Shown piece by piece: positions 27,575 through 35,437 of a stretch of DNA of 64,000 nt. The translations under genes were made by a program, and so were the position numbers. The stretch spans positions 1-64,000 of the forward strand of contig NZ_NMWU01000008.1 of assembly GCF_002860355.1 (NCBI RefSeq). Reading direction: 5' to 3'. The notes under the pieces are model-generated. The model saw nothing but the letters and a program-made list of their open reading frames with translations. It was not told the DNA's origin and did not search any database. The first letter of the stretch is position 1. Every line of letters begins with the position of its first letter. The stretch is from Bifidobacterium margollesii. GTDB lineage: Bacteria > Actinomycetota > Actinomycetes > Actinomycetales > Bifidobacteriaceae.

Positions 27575-28069
27575 TCAGAAGTTGATGCGTTCGAACGCGT
27601 GCCGCAGGTCGTCGGCGCCCTTCGAGCGCGGGTCCTCCGGCGGCACGCTGCCGTCCGTCGGCTTGGGGATCCCGGTCTTCGGCAGCCGGGATTCCACGTA
27701 TTCGCCGATGGCCTTCGCGTGCGCCTGCATGGCCTCCAGCGAATCGCCGACGATGAGCGAGGCGGGCAGACCGGATTCGGCGGCCACCTGGGAACGCCAT
27801 TCGCCGGCCTGCTTCTCGGCCTTCAGGGCGTCGAGCTCCTTCTGAAGCTTCGCGGTGCGCGCCTCGGCCTTCTGCTGTTCGGACATGTTGGCCTCCTTGA
27901 GCTGTTGCAGCTCGTCGGCGGCCGCCTTGTTGTCCTTCGCGCGCTTCTCCCACTCGCGAGAATGGGTGACGGCTTCGCGGTATTTCGCCTCCCAGTCGGT
28001 CTGCTGCTCCTCGCCGTGCGGCTTGGACGTGTCCTGCGACTGATCGGCATTGCTGGCTTCCTCGGCCAT
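27575..28069 (-). CDS. Phage scaffold-like protein
   Basis: A 164-residue acidic coiled-coil protein (WEAKYREAVTHSREWEKRAKDN, LQKELDALKAEKQ) with a typical scaffold C-terminus. It lies directly before the capsid gene, the usual place of the head scaffold. The ATG at 28069 has TAGGAGG; the longer frame is the shadow of the tRNA-Cys gene upstream. Confidence 0.8.
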   Translation of the reverse strand: MAEEASNADQSQDTSKPHGEEQQTDWEAKYREAVTHSREWEKRAKDNKAAADELQQLKEANMSEQQKAEARTAKLQKELDALKAEKQAGEWRSQVAAESGLPASLIVGDSLEAMQAHAKAIGEYVESRLPKTGIPKPTDGSVPPEDPRSKGADDLRHAFERINF

Positions 28070-28109
28070 GATTCCTCCTAAATGATGTGATCGGGCCCGT
28101 TTCGGGCAT

Positions 28110-28131
28110 AAAAAACCACCCGTGCGGGTGG
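28110..28131 (-). terminator. Terminator after the prophage tRNA-Cys
   Basis: On the minus strand CCACCCG-CA-CGGGTGG is followed by T6. It sits between tRNA-Cys and the scaffold gene, so the tRNA transcript ends here, or read-through is needed to reach the scaffold and capsid genes. Confidence 0.75.
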
Positions 28132-28138
28132 CTAATCG

Positions 28139-28219
28139 AGGTGGGTACAGGATTCGGACCTGCGAGGCATAAGCGACCGAGTTGCAGTCGGCCCCATTCG
28201 ACCACTCTGGCAACCCACC
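28139..28219 (-). tRNA. Prophage tRNA-Cys(GCA) with enlarged variable arm
   Basis: 81 nt. Acceptor GGTGGGT / ACCCACC, D-arm CCAG...TGG, anticodon stem GCCGA / TCGGT with loop CTGCAAC (GCA), and T-arm GCAGG-TCCGAAT-CCTGT. The variable region is about 12 nt (CGCTTATGCCTC) where tRNA-Cys normally has 4-5, and T-loop position 55 is C rather than T. It lies inside the phage late operon. Confidence 0.8.
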
Positions 28220-28290
28220 GGGGAATTGAGATATAATGAATCTGTCTTCGTCTCTCTACTCGCCCCTATAGGAGCTTGGTGTGAGAGACG

Positions 28291-29544
28291 TTATTCGTTC
28301 ACGAAGCGGCGCATATTGCCGTCGTAATCAATTCGTAGCACCCATGAGAGCTTCTTTCGATGAGATAAAGACTGAATGATATGAGAGTCGCAATCCTCGG
28401 TCGAGATGATGCTGCGGCCCTTTTGCAAATGAATAACCGCACCCACAGCATGCTGCTCGCCAGCGTGTCTGATGAGCCCGTCTATCCCGTTGTAAGAATT
28501 ACCCTCGGGGGATTTGTAATCCACTGTCTGCCTGTTGATAACAGCATCTGCGGTTTTCTGCCCCGGCTTGTTACTCCGCTCTGCAATCCATTGCCGGAAA
28601 CCATGTTCGGCCAAATACTCTACTGTTTTCTTCTCATGAAGTTTCAGCTCCTTTTTTGCGCGGAGACTTGCATACGACACTGGGACGCGCTTGCCGTCAA
28701 GAAGCCATTGCCTATCTCGACAATCCATTTCGGCGGCGATCTGTCTGGCGACCCACCAGTCGAAGTCTTTCGGCTTATCATCCTCGTATTGCGGCACGAA
28801 CGGGTCAACGTAGGTTTTCCGGTATCGTTCCTCGGTTAGAAGACTTTCGATGGTGGAACGGCAGGCGGTGTACCGTTCATAGAGCTTGTCCGGATCGTAG
28901 CCTTCGATCTTGGGGTTCTTCTTGTCCCAGCTGGGAATGGGTTCGCAGTCGCAGTCGTTGTGGTAGTCGTTCATGTCGCCGCCGGCGGCCTCGGCGCTCG
29001 AATACACGAAGCCGCGGGATGCGAGCATGATGCAGAATCCGCAGGTTTTGCCCTGCGGCACGCGCGCGAACCGTGGTTTGCCCGGATCCCGACGCGTGGC
29101 CTTCGCGATGGTCTCGCGTCCGCCTGCTTTGACCCATCTGTCCATGTTCGCCAGCATCCCTTTGAGCATGGCGTCCGGGTCGGCGGGCGTACCGTCGTCC
29201 TTGTCCCACAGGTGGCCGGCCAACCGCCGCACGGTCTCCTTGATGGCCTTGTCGTCGGGCTGGTAGGTGGTGTCGATGTCCGTTTGCTCCTTGAACCATT
29301 TGGCACGCACCTGTTCGTACCATTCGGCGGCGGCCACGCTGCCCGCGTTGCCGTACTTGGCGGCGATGGCGGGCACGAGGTCGAGCAGCGCGTTCCTGAT
29401 GTCGGCGGGATCGTCGTACATGTTGTACACCGTCTCGAACGTCCTTTTCAGTTCGCGCCGCGCCGCCCTGACCGCCGACGCCTGCGCCTTGGCGAGGTCG
29501 TCGACGTCACCGCGGCCCGGAGTCCGACTGTTGTCGTCCGCCAT
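28291..29544 (-). CDS. Phage minor capsid protein with C-terminal CdiA-CT-like domain
   Basis: A 417-residue protein. Residues 1-300 resemble phage minor capsid proteins: a Cys-rich core TCGFCIMLASRGFVYSS...YHNDCDCEP near 165-205. The last about 110 residues (VEYLAEHGFRQW, AVINRQTVDYKSPEG, VLRIDYDGN) look like the nuclease-type C-terminal domains of contact-dependent toxins, with the Asp-x-Lys of a BECR-like active site in VDYK. The toxin assignment is moderate. It follows portal with overlapping frames and precedes the tRNA-Cys. Confidence 0.75.
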   Translation of the reverse strand: MADDNSRTPGRGDVDDLAKAQASAVRAARRELKRTFETVYNMYDDPADIRNALLDLVPAIAAKYGNAGSVAAAEWYEQVRAKWFKEQTDIDTTYQPDDKAIKETVRRLAGHLWDKDDGTPADPDAMLKGMLANMDRWVKAGGRETIAKATRRDPGKPRFARVPQGKTCGFCIMLASRGFVYSSAEAAGGDMNDYHNDCDCEPIPSWDKKNPKIEGYDPDKLYERYTACRSTIESLLTEERYRKTYVDPFVPQYEDDKPKDFDWWVARQIAAEMDCRDRQWLLDGKRVPVSYASLRAKKELKLHEKKTVEYLAEHGFRQWIAERSNKPGQKTADAVINRQTVDYKSPEGNSYNGIDGLIRHAGEQHAVGAVIHLQKGRSIISTEDCDSHIIQSLSHRKKLSWVLRIDYDGNMRRFVNE

Positions 29545-31163
29545 CGTCGGCCTCCTTCAGGTTGACCGGGACCATGCCCGTGAACCGGATGCCCGCCAAG
29601 CCGAGCCTTCTCGCCGCGTCCTCCGGTTCCACGCCGGCCCGCACGGCCACGCCCAGCGCGTCGAACCGCGCCTTCAGCTCATCGGGGGGTCTGCTCCTCC
29701 ACGGGCTGCGAGGCGGCGTCGGCGGCCGAGCCGGTGACGGCCCGGTTCGCGGGCTGGTCGACCGCGTTCATGTTGACGAGCCGGTCGAGCACCGCGGCCG
29801 CGTTCTGCCGGTTCTTGTCCGACAGCAGGCGGGTGATGTCCGTGTCCGTGTACCCCAGCTGCTCGAGGATCACGCGGCTGTTGGCGAGCCACGGGATCGC
29901 CTGCACCTGCTTCAACACCGCGTCCGCCATCGCGGCCTGCGACGGCCGTTCCGGGTTCCTCCAGTTGACCTTCAGGTGGCGCAATGCCTCGTCGCCGGGA
30001 CTCACGCCGTTGAGCACGGCCATGTCCTGGGCCGCCCGGCGCAGCTGGCTGCCGAACGCGTCGCACGTGTTGCGCGCCTCGATGACCAGTTCGGTCTCCG
30101 CGGCGGCGATCGCCTCCGCGCTGGACGGGCCGGAGTCGGTCATCACGCCCAGCTGGGCCATCGGCACGCCCGTCGCGCCGCTGAACCGGCCCGCCAACGC
30201 CCTGAGCATGTCCGTGTGCGGCTGCATGCTCATCTGCGCGAACTGCTGGATGGTGGGCAGCTGGCCGTCCGCGTCGCGGCCGATCGCGAGCATCTTCGAC
30301 ATGCTCGCCTGCCAGCCGGTCAGCGGATTGCCGTCCTTGTCGGCGGGCGGCTCGTCCGCGCCCAGCAGGGCGCGCTGCGGCCACGAGTAGAACTCCGCGG
30401 ACACCTCCATGCGCAGCATCGTGCGCACCGCCGTGTCCGTCAGGCTCATCACCTCCCGGTTGACGCGGCTGCGGCCGAACGAGCGGTGCAGGTCCTGATG
30501 GTAGGCGAGCACGTACACGGGCACATGGCCCAACGTGTTCGGCGTGCGTTCGACCACCGTGTAGCGGCCGTCCGTGAGCCTGATGCGCAGCGTCTCATCG
30601 GGCTCGTACAGGACGAGTTCGCGAGGCCGGGCCATGCCCGTGTCCACGGAGTCGTCGGTCAGGGCCACGATCGCCAGCGCGCAGCGCAATGAGTGCATGG
30701 CATCATCCCAGATGCCCGTCTCGTACAGTGCGGAGCGGAAGAACACGGAAACGGGTTCCCCGCCCCCGCCGGACACGTTGACGAAACTGCACGAGTGGAT
30801 CAGGCTCGAACGCACCGCCTGCGGCAGGATCATCGTGAAATCGCTCGCATCCAGCAGCGCGTCCAAGCCCAGCGGATCCGTATCGTCCCCGGTGGTGACG
30901 AACCCGTCGAACCGCACGCGGTTGGCGAGCACGTCCACCGCCTTCGCGGGCCAGCCGACGACCTCCTCGAAGTCGATCATGCTGTCCGGCACGGCGATGT
31001 CGAGGTTCTTGATGCGGTTCCTCCCGTTGTAGTAGGCGGAACGCAGCCGGTTGCGCGACAGCTTGCGCCGCCACTGGGCGAGCATGACCTGCCAGTCCGC
31101 CCGCCACCGGTCGGGAAGGCCGTCCACGCTCACGGATTCGAGCTGCGGGATCGGTTCGCTCAT
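29507..31163 (-). pseudogene. Phage portal protein, C-terminus frameshifted
   Basis: From ATG 31163 (ATGA overlap with terminase) the frame runs 494 residues to a stop at 29679, with portal features such as YNGRNRIKNLDIAVPDSM, WPAKAVDVLANRVRF and MRMEVSAEFYSWPQRALLG. At a G6 run (29684-29689) the frame is lost. Removing one base gives PDELKARFDALGVAVRAG...EDAARRLGLAGI, the typical portal tail, ending at 29507 inside the minor capsid start. It is either a damaged gene or a sequencing artefact. The portal forms the DNA entry pore of the head. Confidence 0.8.
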
Positions 31164-32596
31164 AACGCCACCGCCTTCGATCGTCTGCCGGGATGCCGTT
31201 TCGACGTGAACGCGCCGTGCAGCGCCAACGTGCACGCCTGCAACGGGCTGATGTCCACGTCCGAGCCTTTCTTATTCCACGCGCTGGCCCCGTTCGGGCC
31301 CAACGGGCGCAGGATCGCCCCATCGACCGCCGCGTTCAATTGGGGCTGCTGCCGCGCGTCGAGGTGCTGGAGGGTGCCGGCGTGGATCATGTCGAGCATC
31401 CTTCCCGTGGCCGCGCCTAAGTCACGCGTCTGGGTGATCGTGACCCTCACGTGCCGTTTCATCAGATCCGGCACGACGCTCATGGCGGGCGACTGCGCGT
31501 CGATCACGACCGCGCACGTCTTCGGCCAGCGTTCCGCGAGCCAGTCGACCGCCCACGCGACGCCCTTCGATCTCACGTCCCGGTACTCCTGCAGGCCGAC
31601 GTACGCCGTATCGTCCCCATGACGGACGGCGACGCCGACCGCCAACGCGCTGCGGTCAGGCGGCATGTCCAAGCCGAACGAAAGACGCCCGGCCGAGTCT
31701 GGCTCGGCGACCTCGCACTTGGCCCATGCGTCCGGGTCGATCGCCGACACGCCCGTGTCCTCGTCCCAGATGCCCAGCGCCTCGCGGCGGAAGTTGTCGA
31801 CCCCGCCCAGCGACTGGCGCATGCGCTCGATGGCCTTGCCGCTGGTGCGCTTCGGATACGACGGGTTCGCCTTCGCCCACTGCTCATGGTCGTCCGGATC
31901 CGCGTCGCGGTCGGCGCTGAACTCCACGTACAGCATGCCATCCACGCCCTTGAGCCCGTCCGCGCGCTTGGCGGCGAACTGTTCGGACGGATCCCCCGGC
32001 TGGGGAGGCGTGCCCATCATCACGAGCAGCGGGTTAGGGCTCACGTTCATGGCGGGCACCATGTCGTTCAACGCCTTCACGGTCAGGATCTGCGCCTCGT
32101 CGAACACCTCCACGTCCACCGCGTCGAAGCCACGGCCGAAACCCTGCTCGCGCGCGCCGAACATGATCCGGCTGCCGTTGCGGAACGCGATCTCCTGCTG
32201 GCCGTTCGCACGGCGGATGTGATCCACGTAGCGGGCCATGAGCCTGTTGCGCGCGAACCCGCACATCGTCTGGAACGTCTCGTCCGACGTGCGCGTGCGG
32301 TGCGCTGTCCACAGGACCTTCAGACCGCTGCGGCCCGCGCACAGGATGAAGATCGCGCTGCCGACCGTGAACGTCTTGCCGACCTGACGGCAGATGCTGA
32401 TGACAGCACCGCCCTCCCCGCACGCGTACAGGCCATCCGCACGCTTGCCGAACATGAGATACAGCAGGCCCTGCTGCCACAGGTCATACGAGATGCCCAT
32501 GCGGGAGGCGGCCTTCTCGATCAGCGGGAAATCGCTGGACACGACGCCCGACGGCCGGGAGAGCACGCGGGCCAGCTCAGACAATCGCCGCTCCAT
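31160..32596 (-). CDS. Phage large terminase
   Basis: A 478-residue packaging ATPase/nuclease. The Walker A-like CRQVGKTFTVGS is near residue 95, Walker B is VEVFDEAQ near 175, and acidic nuclease residues follow (GLDMPPD, VIDAQS). The ATG at 32596 follows GGAGGG. It is ATGA-coupled to portal. It cuts and pumps concatemeric phage DNA into the head. Confidence 0.88.
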   Translation of the reverse strand: MERRLSELARVLSRPSGVVSSDFPLIEKAASRMGISYDLWQQGLLYLMFGKRADGLYACGEGGAVISICRQVGKTFTVGSAIFILCAGRSGLKVLWTAHRTRTSDETFQTMCGFARNRLMARYVDHIRRANGQQEIAFRNGSRIMFGAREQGFGRGFDAVDVEVFDEAQILTVKALNDMVPAMNVSPNPLLVMMGTPPQPGDPSEQFAAKRADGLKGVDGMLYVEFSADRDADPDDHEQWAKANPSYPKRTSGKAIERMRQSLGGVDNFRREALGIWDEDTGVSAIDPDAWAKCEVAEPDSAGRLSFGLDMPPDRSALAVGVAVRHGDDTAYVGLQEYRDVRSKGVAWAVDWLAERWPKTCAVVIDAQSPAMSVVPDLMKRHVRVTITQTRDLGAATGRMLDMIHAGTLQHLDARQQPQLNAAVDGAILRPLGPNGASAWNKKGSDVDISPLQACTLALHGAFTSKRHPGRRSKAVAL

Positions 32597-32616
32597 GATG
32601 ATCTCCCTCCGAGTAT

Positions 32617-32642
32617 GAGAAAGACCGCCCGGAGGCGGTCTC
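32617..32642 (-). terminator. Terminator between the cargo pair and terminase
   Basis: On the minus strand GACCGCC-TCCG-GGCGGTC is followed by TTTCTC. It separates the cargo pair from the terminase transcript. Confidence 0.6.
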
Positions 32643-32667
32643 ATGGATGCTGGGAAAGCTGACGGTG

Positions 32668-32970
32668 TCAGCGCTGCCACAGATCGAATTCGCGGTAGCA
32701 GTCGCGAATCGATTTCGTCTTGTCGTCGAAAATCTTCTCGTCGGCCAGTTCCTCGAACGTATCATGGTCGTGGCTGATGGGGTCATAGGTGAAACCATGC
32801 TTGAACGGTTCTAGATTGCATGCGAACCATCCGTCGTGCCCGTCGCCGGTGATATTGGTAACGAAATACTCGTGGCCTTTGTAGCCGAATATCGCCTCGC
32901 ACTCACCATGGCATATGCTGGAGAACAATTCCCAGTCGTCGGTGCGATACGGATACGTACTGCCTGTCAT
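32668..32970 (-). CDS. Small acidic protein coupled to the MGGRGASSG gene
   Basis: A 100-residue acidic, aromatic-rich protein with no recognised fold (TDDWELFSSICHGECEAIFG, DLWQR end). The start ATG overlaps the stop of the gene upstream (ATGA) and has AGGAG at 6 bp. It is followed by a terminator. Its size, charge and coupling would suit an immunity protein, but this is inference. Confidence 0.55.
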   Translation of the reverse strand: MTGSTYPYRTDDWELFSSICHGECEAIFGYKGHEYFVTNITGDGHDGWFACNLEPFKHGFTYDPISHDHDTFEELADEKIFDDKTKSIRDCYREFDLWQR

Positions 32971-33362
32971 GATCCACTCCTGAATTTACGGTATTCCTCG
33001 TTGACCCTGTCGAAGAGTTTACGCTCTTCTGCGGTCATGGATCGGGGCTTGCCGCGAACCACTTTCGTTCCGGGGTATGTCCATTCGTGCGTATGAGGTC
33101 CGAGACCGTAATGGTCCTGATAGTCAATCTGCGTGCGTACCTTGCCGGCTCGCATGATCGATATGGAATGCATCTGACCGTTGTCCTTGCGTACGGTCAC
33201 ATAGACGCGGTTCTCGCTTCTGGTCTCGATCGGCGCGGTGGTGCTCTTGTTGTCGCGTCGTTCCACGAACTTGATGTTGCCCGTTTGGAACAGGGTGCGG
33301 TATTCGCTGCCGTACGGCTTGCCGTTGTTGCCCACGCCGCTCGACGCGCCACGACCGCCCAT
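32967..33362 (-). CDS. Phage small protein of the MGGRGASSG type
   Basis: A 131-residue protein opening MGGRGASSG, an N-terminus often seen on small phage-associated proteins and toxin-like cargo. It continues with GNIKFVERRDNK, ETRSENRVYV and a His-rich QIDYQDHYGLGPHTHEW segment that could be a metal or active site. GAAGGGAG precedes the ATG. It is coupled to the acidic protein downstream. The function is unknown. Confidence 0.6.
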   Translation of the reverse strand: MGGRGASSGVGNNGKPYGSEYRTLFQTGNIKFVERRDNKSTTAPIETRSENRVYVTVRKDNGQMHSISIMRAGKVRTQIDYQDHYGLGPHTHEWTYPGTKVVRGKPRSMTAEERKLFDRVNEEYRKFRSGS

Positions 33363-33395
33363 GGACGGGACTCCCTTCCGTAATGATTGGCGCCG

Positions 33396-33878
33396 TCACC
33401 GTTTCCAGCCGGCTGCACGGTAGGAGCTCCATTGGGCATTGAACCTGCGGTCGAACTCGCGGTCGTACCGGCTCATGGCGTTCTTGAACGACTGGCTCAC
33501 TCCGGTCACCGGCTTGTCGCCCTCGGCCTTCCGCTTGCGCATCAACGCACGCGTCTTGCTAGTGTCGGAGTTGATCTTGCGGATTCTCTCCTCGGAGAAC
33601 CCCTGTTTCCTGTACTCGGCGACGCTCTTCGAGGAAAGCACGAACGGTTCACCGTCGCTCTTGGACGTCTTCGCCGCTTTCCTAGCCATCTTCCGTCCGG
33701 CCCCGGAGCCGAACCCCGCATCCCTTTCGGCGGCGATTCGAGCGTCACTCTTCCCCATGCCGTTCGCGCGGTTCACGCGGTACCGCTCCTGAATGCCGGC
33801 GATCTGTCTGTCGGACGCGCCTCGCTTCCGCAGCCGCTCGAGCGCCTTATCGCCATGTGTGACACGGAATGCGTTCAC
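33396..33878 (-). CDS. Basic phage protein, possibly the C-terminal part of the DUF4417 gene
   Basis: A 160-residue, Lys/Arg-rich helical protein (ALERLRKRGASDRQIAGIQER, DREFDRRFNAQWSSYRAAGWKR). A GTG at 33878 is the best separate start, but it lacks a well-spaced ribosome site. Removing one base from the G7 run at 33892-33898 would instead fuse it in frame to the preceding DUF4417 protein (about 396 residues). No domain was recognised. Confidence 0.55.
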   Translation of the reverse strand: MNAFRVTHGDKALERLRKRGASDRQIAGIQERYRVNRANGMGKSDARIAAERDAGFGSGAGRKMARKAAKTSKSDGEPFVLSSKSVAEYRKQGFSEERIRKINSDTSKTRALMRKRKAEGDKPVTGVSQSFKNAMSRYDREFDRRFNAQWSSYRAAGWKR

Positions 33879-34587
33879 GCCTTTCGCTACGCCCCCCCTG
33901 TGGCACCTGAACCTGATCCACGGCCTCCCATGATTCCATCCTTTCCACGACAGAGTTCCTGAACCTGATCCATTCGACGCCCCGCCAGTCGAAATCAGGA
34001 ATGGGCAGCCCATACAGGAGCACAAGCTCCGGGGCGAGCCGTTCCAGCGCCTCGCGCATGCCGATCCGCCACAACGCCGTCGCGACGGGATCGTTCAATA
34101 CGCCGAGCGTGCTCGCGGCCACCACGGAACCATGAGGCAGCCCGTCGAACGCGAACGAAAACGACTCGGGCGTGCTCCACTGCAACGTCGGGACCACGTT
34201 CATGCCCTGCGACTGCCACCACGCGCCCATCAGCCTCGATCGGTACACGTTGTGCACCTGCTGCGCCAACGGCATATCCGAATAAAGACTGAAATCCGGG
34301 GTGAGCACGCATCGGAACGGGGACAGCATGCGCACATACGCCTCGGGGCGCCGCCAGACCCGTTCGAACCGGTAGTCGTCGATGAAGAAATGCACGCCCA
34401 GCCGATGCCGGTCGATGTTCCTCGCGCTCTTGACCAGACCGAAATCGATCAGGTCGTCGGGCACCGCGTCGCAGGACCTCAGGACCGGCATGTCCCATCG
34501 GCCGCATAACTCGATGTCCTCCAAGAGAAGGGGAAGGTTGTAGGCGTTCATGGTACGGTCATGTTCACACGACTTCCGCTCCGACAT
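33847..34587 (-). CDS. DUF4417-like phage protein
   Basis: A 246-residue paralogue of the protein at 4813-5589, sharing P-x-x-SLYxDxPLAxQxxNVYRSRxxG, QSxGxxVxPxxxW and ELVLLYG. The ATG at 34587 has GGAGGTGAG and overlaps the zinc-ribbon gene by 23 bp. Its last 20 residues follow a G7 tract and may be out of frame (see the neighbour). The function is unknown. Confidence 0.7.
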   Translation of the reverse strand: MSERKSCEHDRTMNAYNLPLLLEDIELCGRWDMPVLRSCDAVPDDLIDFGLVKSARNIDRHRLGVHFFIDDYRFERVWRRPEAYVRMLSPFRCVLTPDFSLYSDMPLAQQVHNVYRSRLMGAWWQSQGMNVVPTLQWSTPESFSFAFDGLPHGSVVAASTLGVLNDPVATALWRIGMREALERLAPELVLLYGLPIPDFDWRGVEWIRFRNSVVERMESWEAVDQVQVPQGGRSERRERIPCHTWR

Positions 34588-34966
34588 CGCTCACCTCCGT
34601 CGTCTCGTTTTCCGGATCGTCGAACAGGCCTCCGCCAGACTGGGATTCCAGTTCACGGCACACGGCGATGTACTGGCGGGACAATGCCGGCAGGTCGGAG
34701 GCGCGTGTGTCAGGGTTGTCCAACGCCCTTCTGAGGATGTCGCGCGTGTGACGAAGCACGTCCTCCATGCCGTCGTCCATCATGCGCTCGAACTCACGCC
34801 GGTCAAGGGCCGGCGACGGTTTCGCCCTGGTTTTCGCCCTGGGCTGCTCGCCCTTGGCCTTGCGCAGCCGGTACGCCTTCTGCTTGCAGCGGGGCGAGCA
34901 GTACTCGACGCCGGCACGCGCATCGGAGGGCAGCTCATGGCCGCACACACTGCACAGGCGGGCCAT
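34565..34966 (-). CDS. Zinc-ribbon phage protein, small-terminase-like
   Basis: A 133-residue protein with an N-terminal C4 zinc ribbon (CSVCGHEL...YCSPRCKQKAYRLRK), a basic linker, and a helical tail ALSRQYIAVCRELESQ followed by an acidic end. The tail resembles small terminase or DNA-recognition subunits, and the place just after HNH fits. The name is tentative. Confidence 0.6.
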   Translation of the reverse strand: MARLCSVCGHELPSDARAGVEYCSPRCKQKAYRLRKAKGEQPRAKTRAKPSPALDRREFERMMDDGMEDVLRHTRDILRRALDNPDTRASDLPALSRQYIAVCRELESQSGGGLFDDPENETTEVSDVGAEVV

Positions 34967-34980
34967 GACGCCTCCTTTCG

Positions 34981-35001
34981 GCGTTACCGTTGCCGTAACG
35001 C
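34981..35001. repeat. Inverted repeat upstream of the zinc-ribbon gene
   Basis: A perfect 7-bp inverted repeat GCGTTAC-CGTTGCC-GTAACGC, followed by a related GCGTTACCATTACCG. It lies in the 123-bp gap between HNH and the zinc-ribbon gene and may be a phage operator or packaging-related site. Confidence 0.4.
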
Positions 35002-35089
35002 GTTACCATTACCGAAAACCGGGGAGAGAACGGCCCTATGCGCCGGGGTGGGCCACGGGCCGGGCGGGGAGGGGTGATGCCCCCATGGG

Positions 35090-35437
35090 TCAGATGTCGA
35101 GTCGTCGGAACGGGATCGCGGTCGGTCGGGTTTGTGTGTGTTTGCCTTGGCCGTTGAGGATGCGTTGGACTTCGGTTCGTGCCCATTCGAGGGTTTTGTC
35201 GCTTTTGATCTCGTTGCACCATTTGTGGGCGAGTTCGAGGTTCGACCATTGGTATGGGCTGCCACCTTTGGCGACGGGGATGATCTCGTCGGCGACACCG
35301 CACCATGGGTCGGGACATCTGATGGTCCTGTCGACCGGTCGGCCGCAGATCGCGCACGTGTCGTAGGCGGCGCACACACGGGCGATGAGCTGGTTTCTGC
35401 GCCAGCCGTTGGCCTTGCGCGGGTTGCCTCGGCTCAT
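35090..35437 (-). CDS. Phage HNH endonuclease
   Basis: A 115-residue HNH nuclease. Cys pairs (CAICGRP, CPDPWC) frame the active core VADEIIPVAKGGSPYQWSNLELAHKWCNEIKSD, with H and N in the expected places. The ATG at 35437 has GGGAGG. HNH proteins next to terminase take part in packaging of head-tail phages. It is the first protein-coding gene of the surviving late module. Confidence 0.85.
   Translation of the reverse strand: MSRGNPRKANGWRRNQLIARVCAAYDTCAICGRPVDRTIRCPDPWCGVADEIIPVAKGGSPYQWSNLELAHKWCNEIKSDKTLEWARTEVQRILNGQGKHTQTRPTAIPFRRLDI

Noticed and set aside
28070-28213. N-terminal extension of the scaffold gene
   Set aside because: It is the translation of the tRNA-Cys gene and its terminator; a good start lies at 28069.
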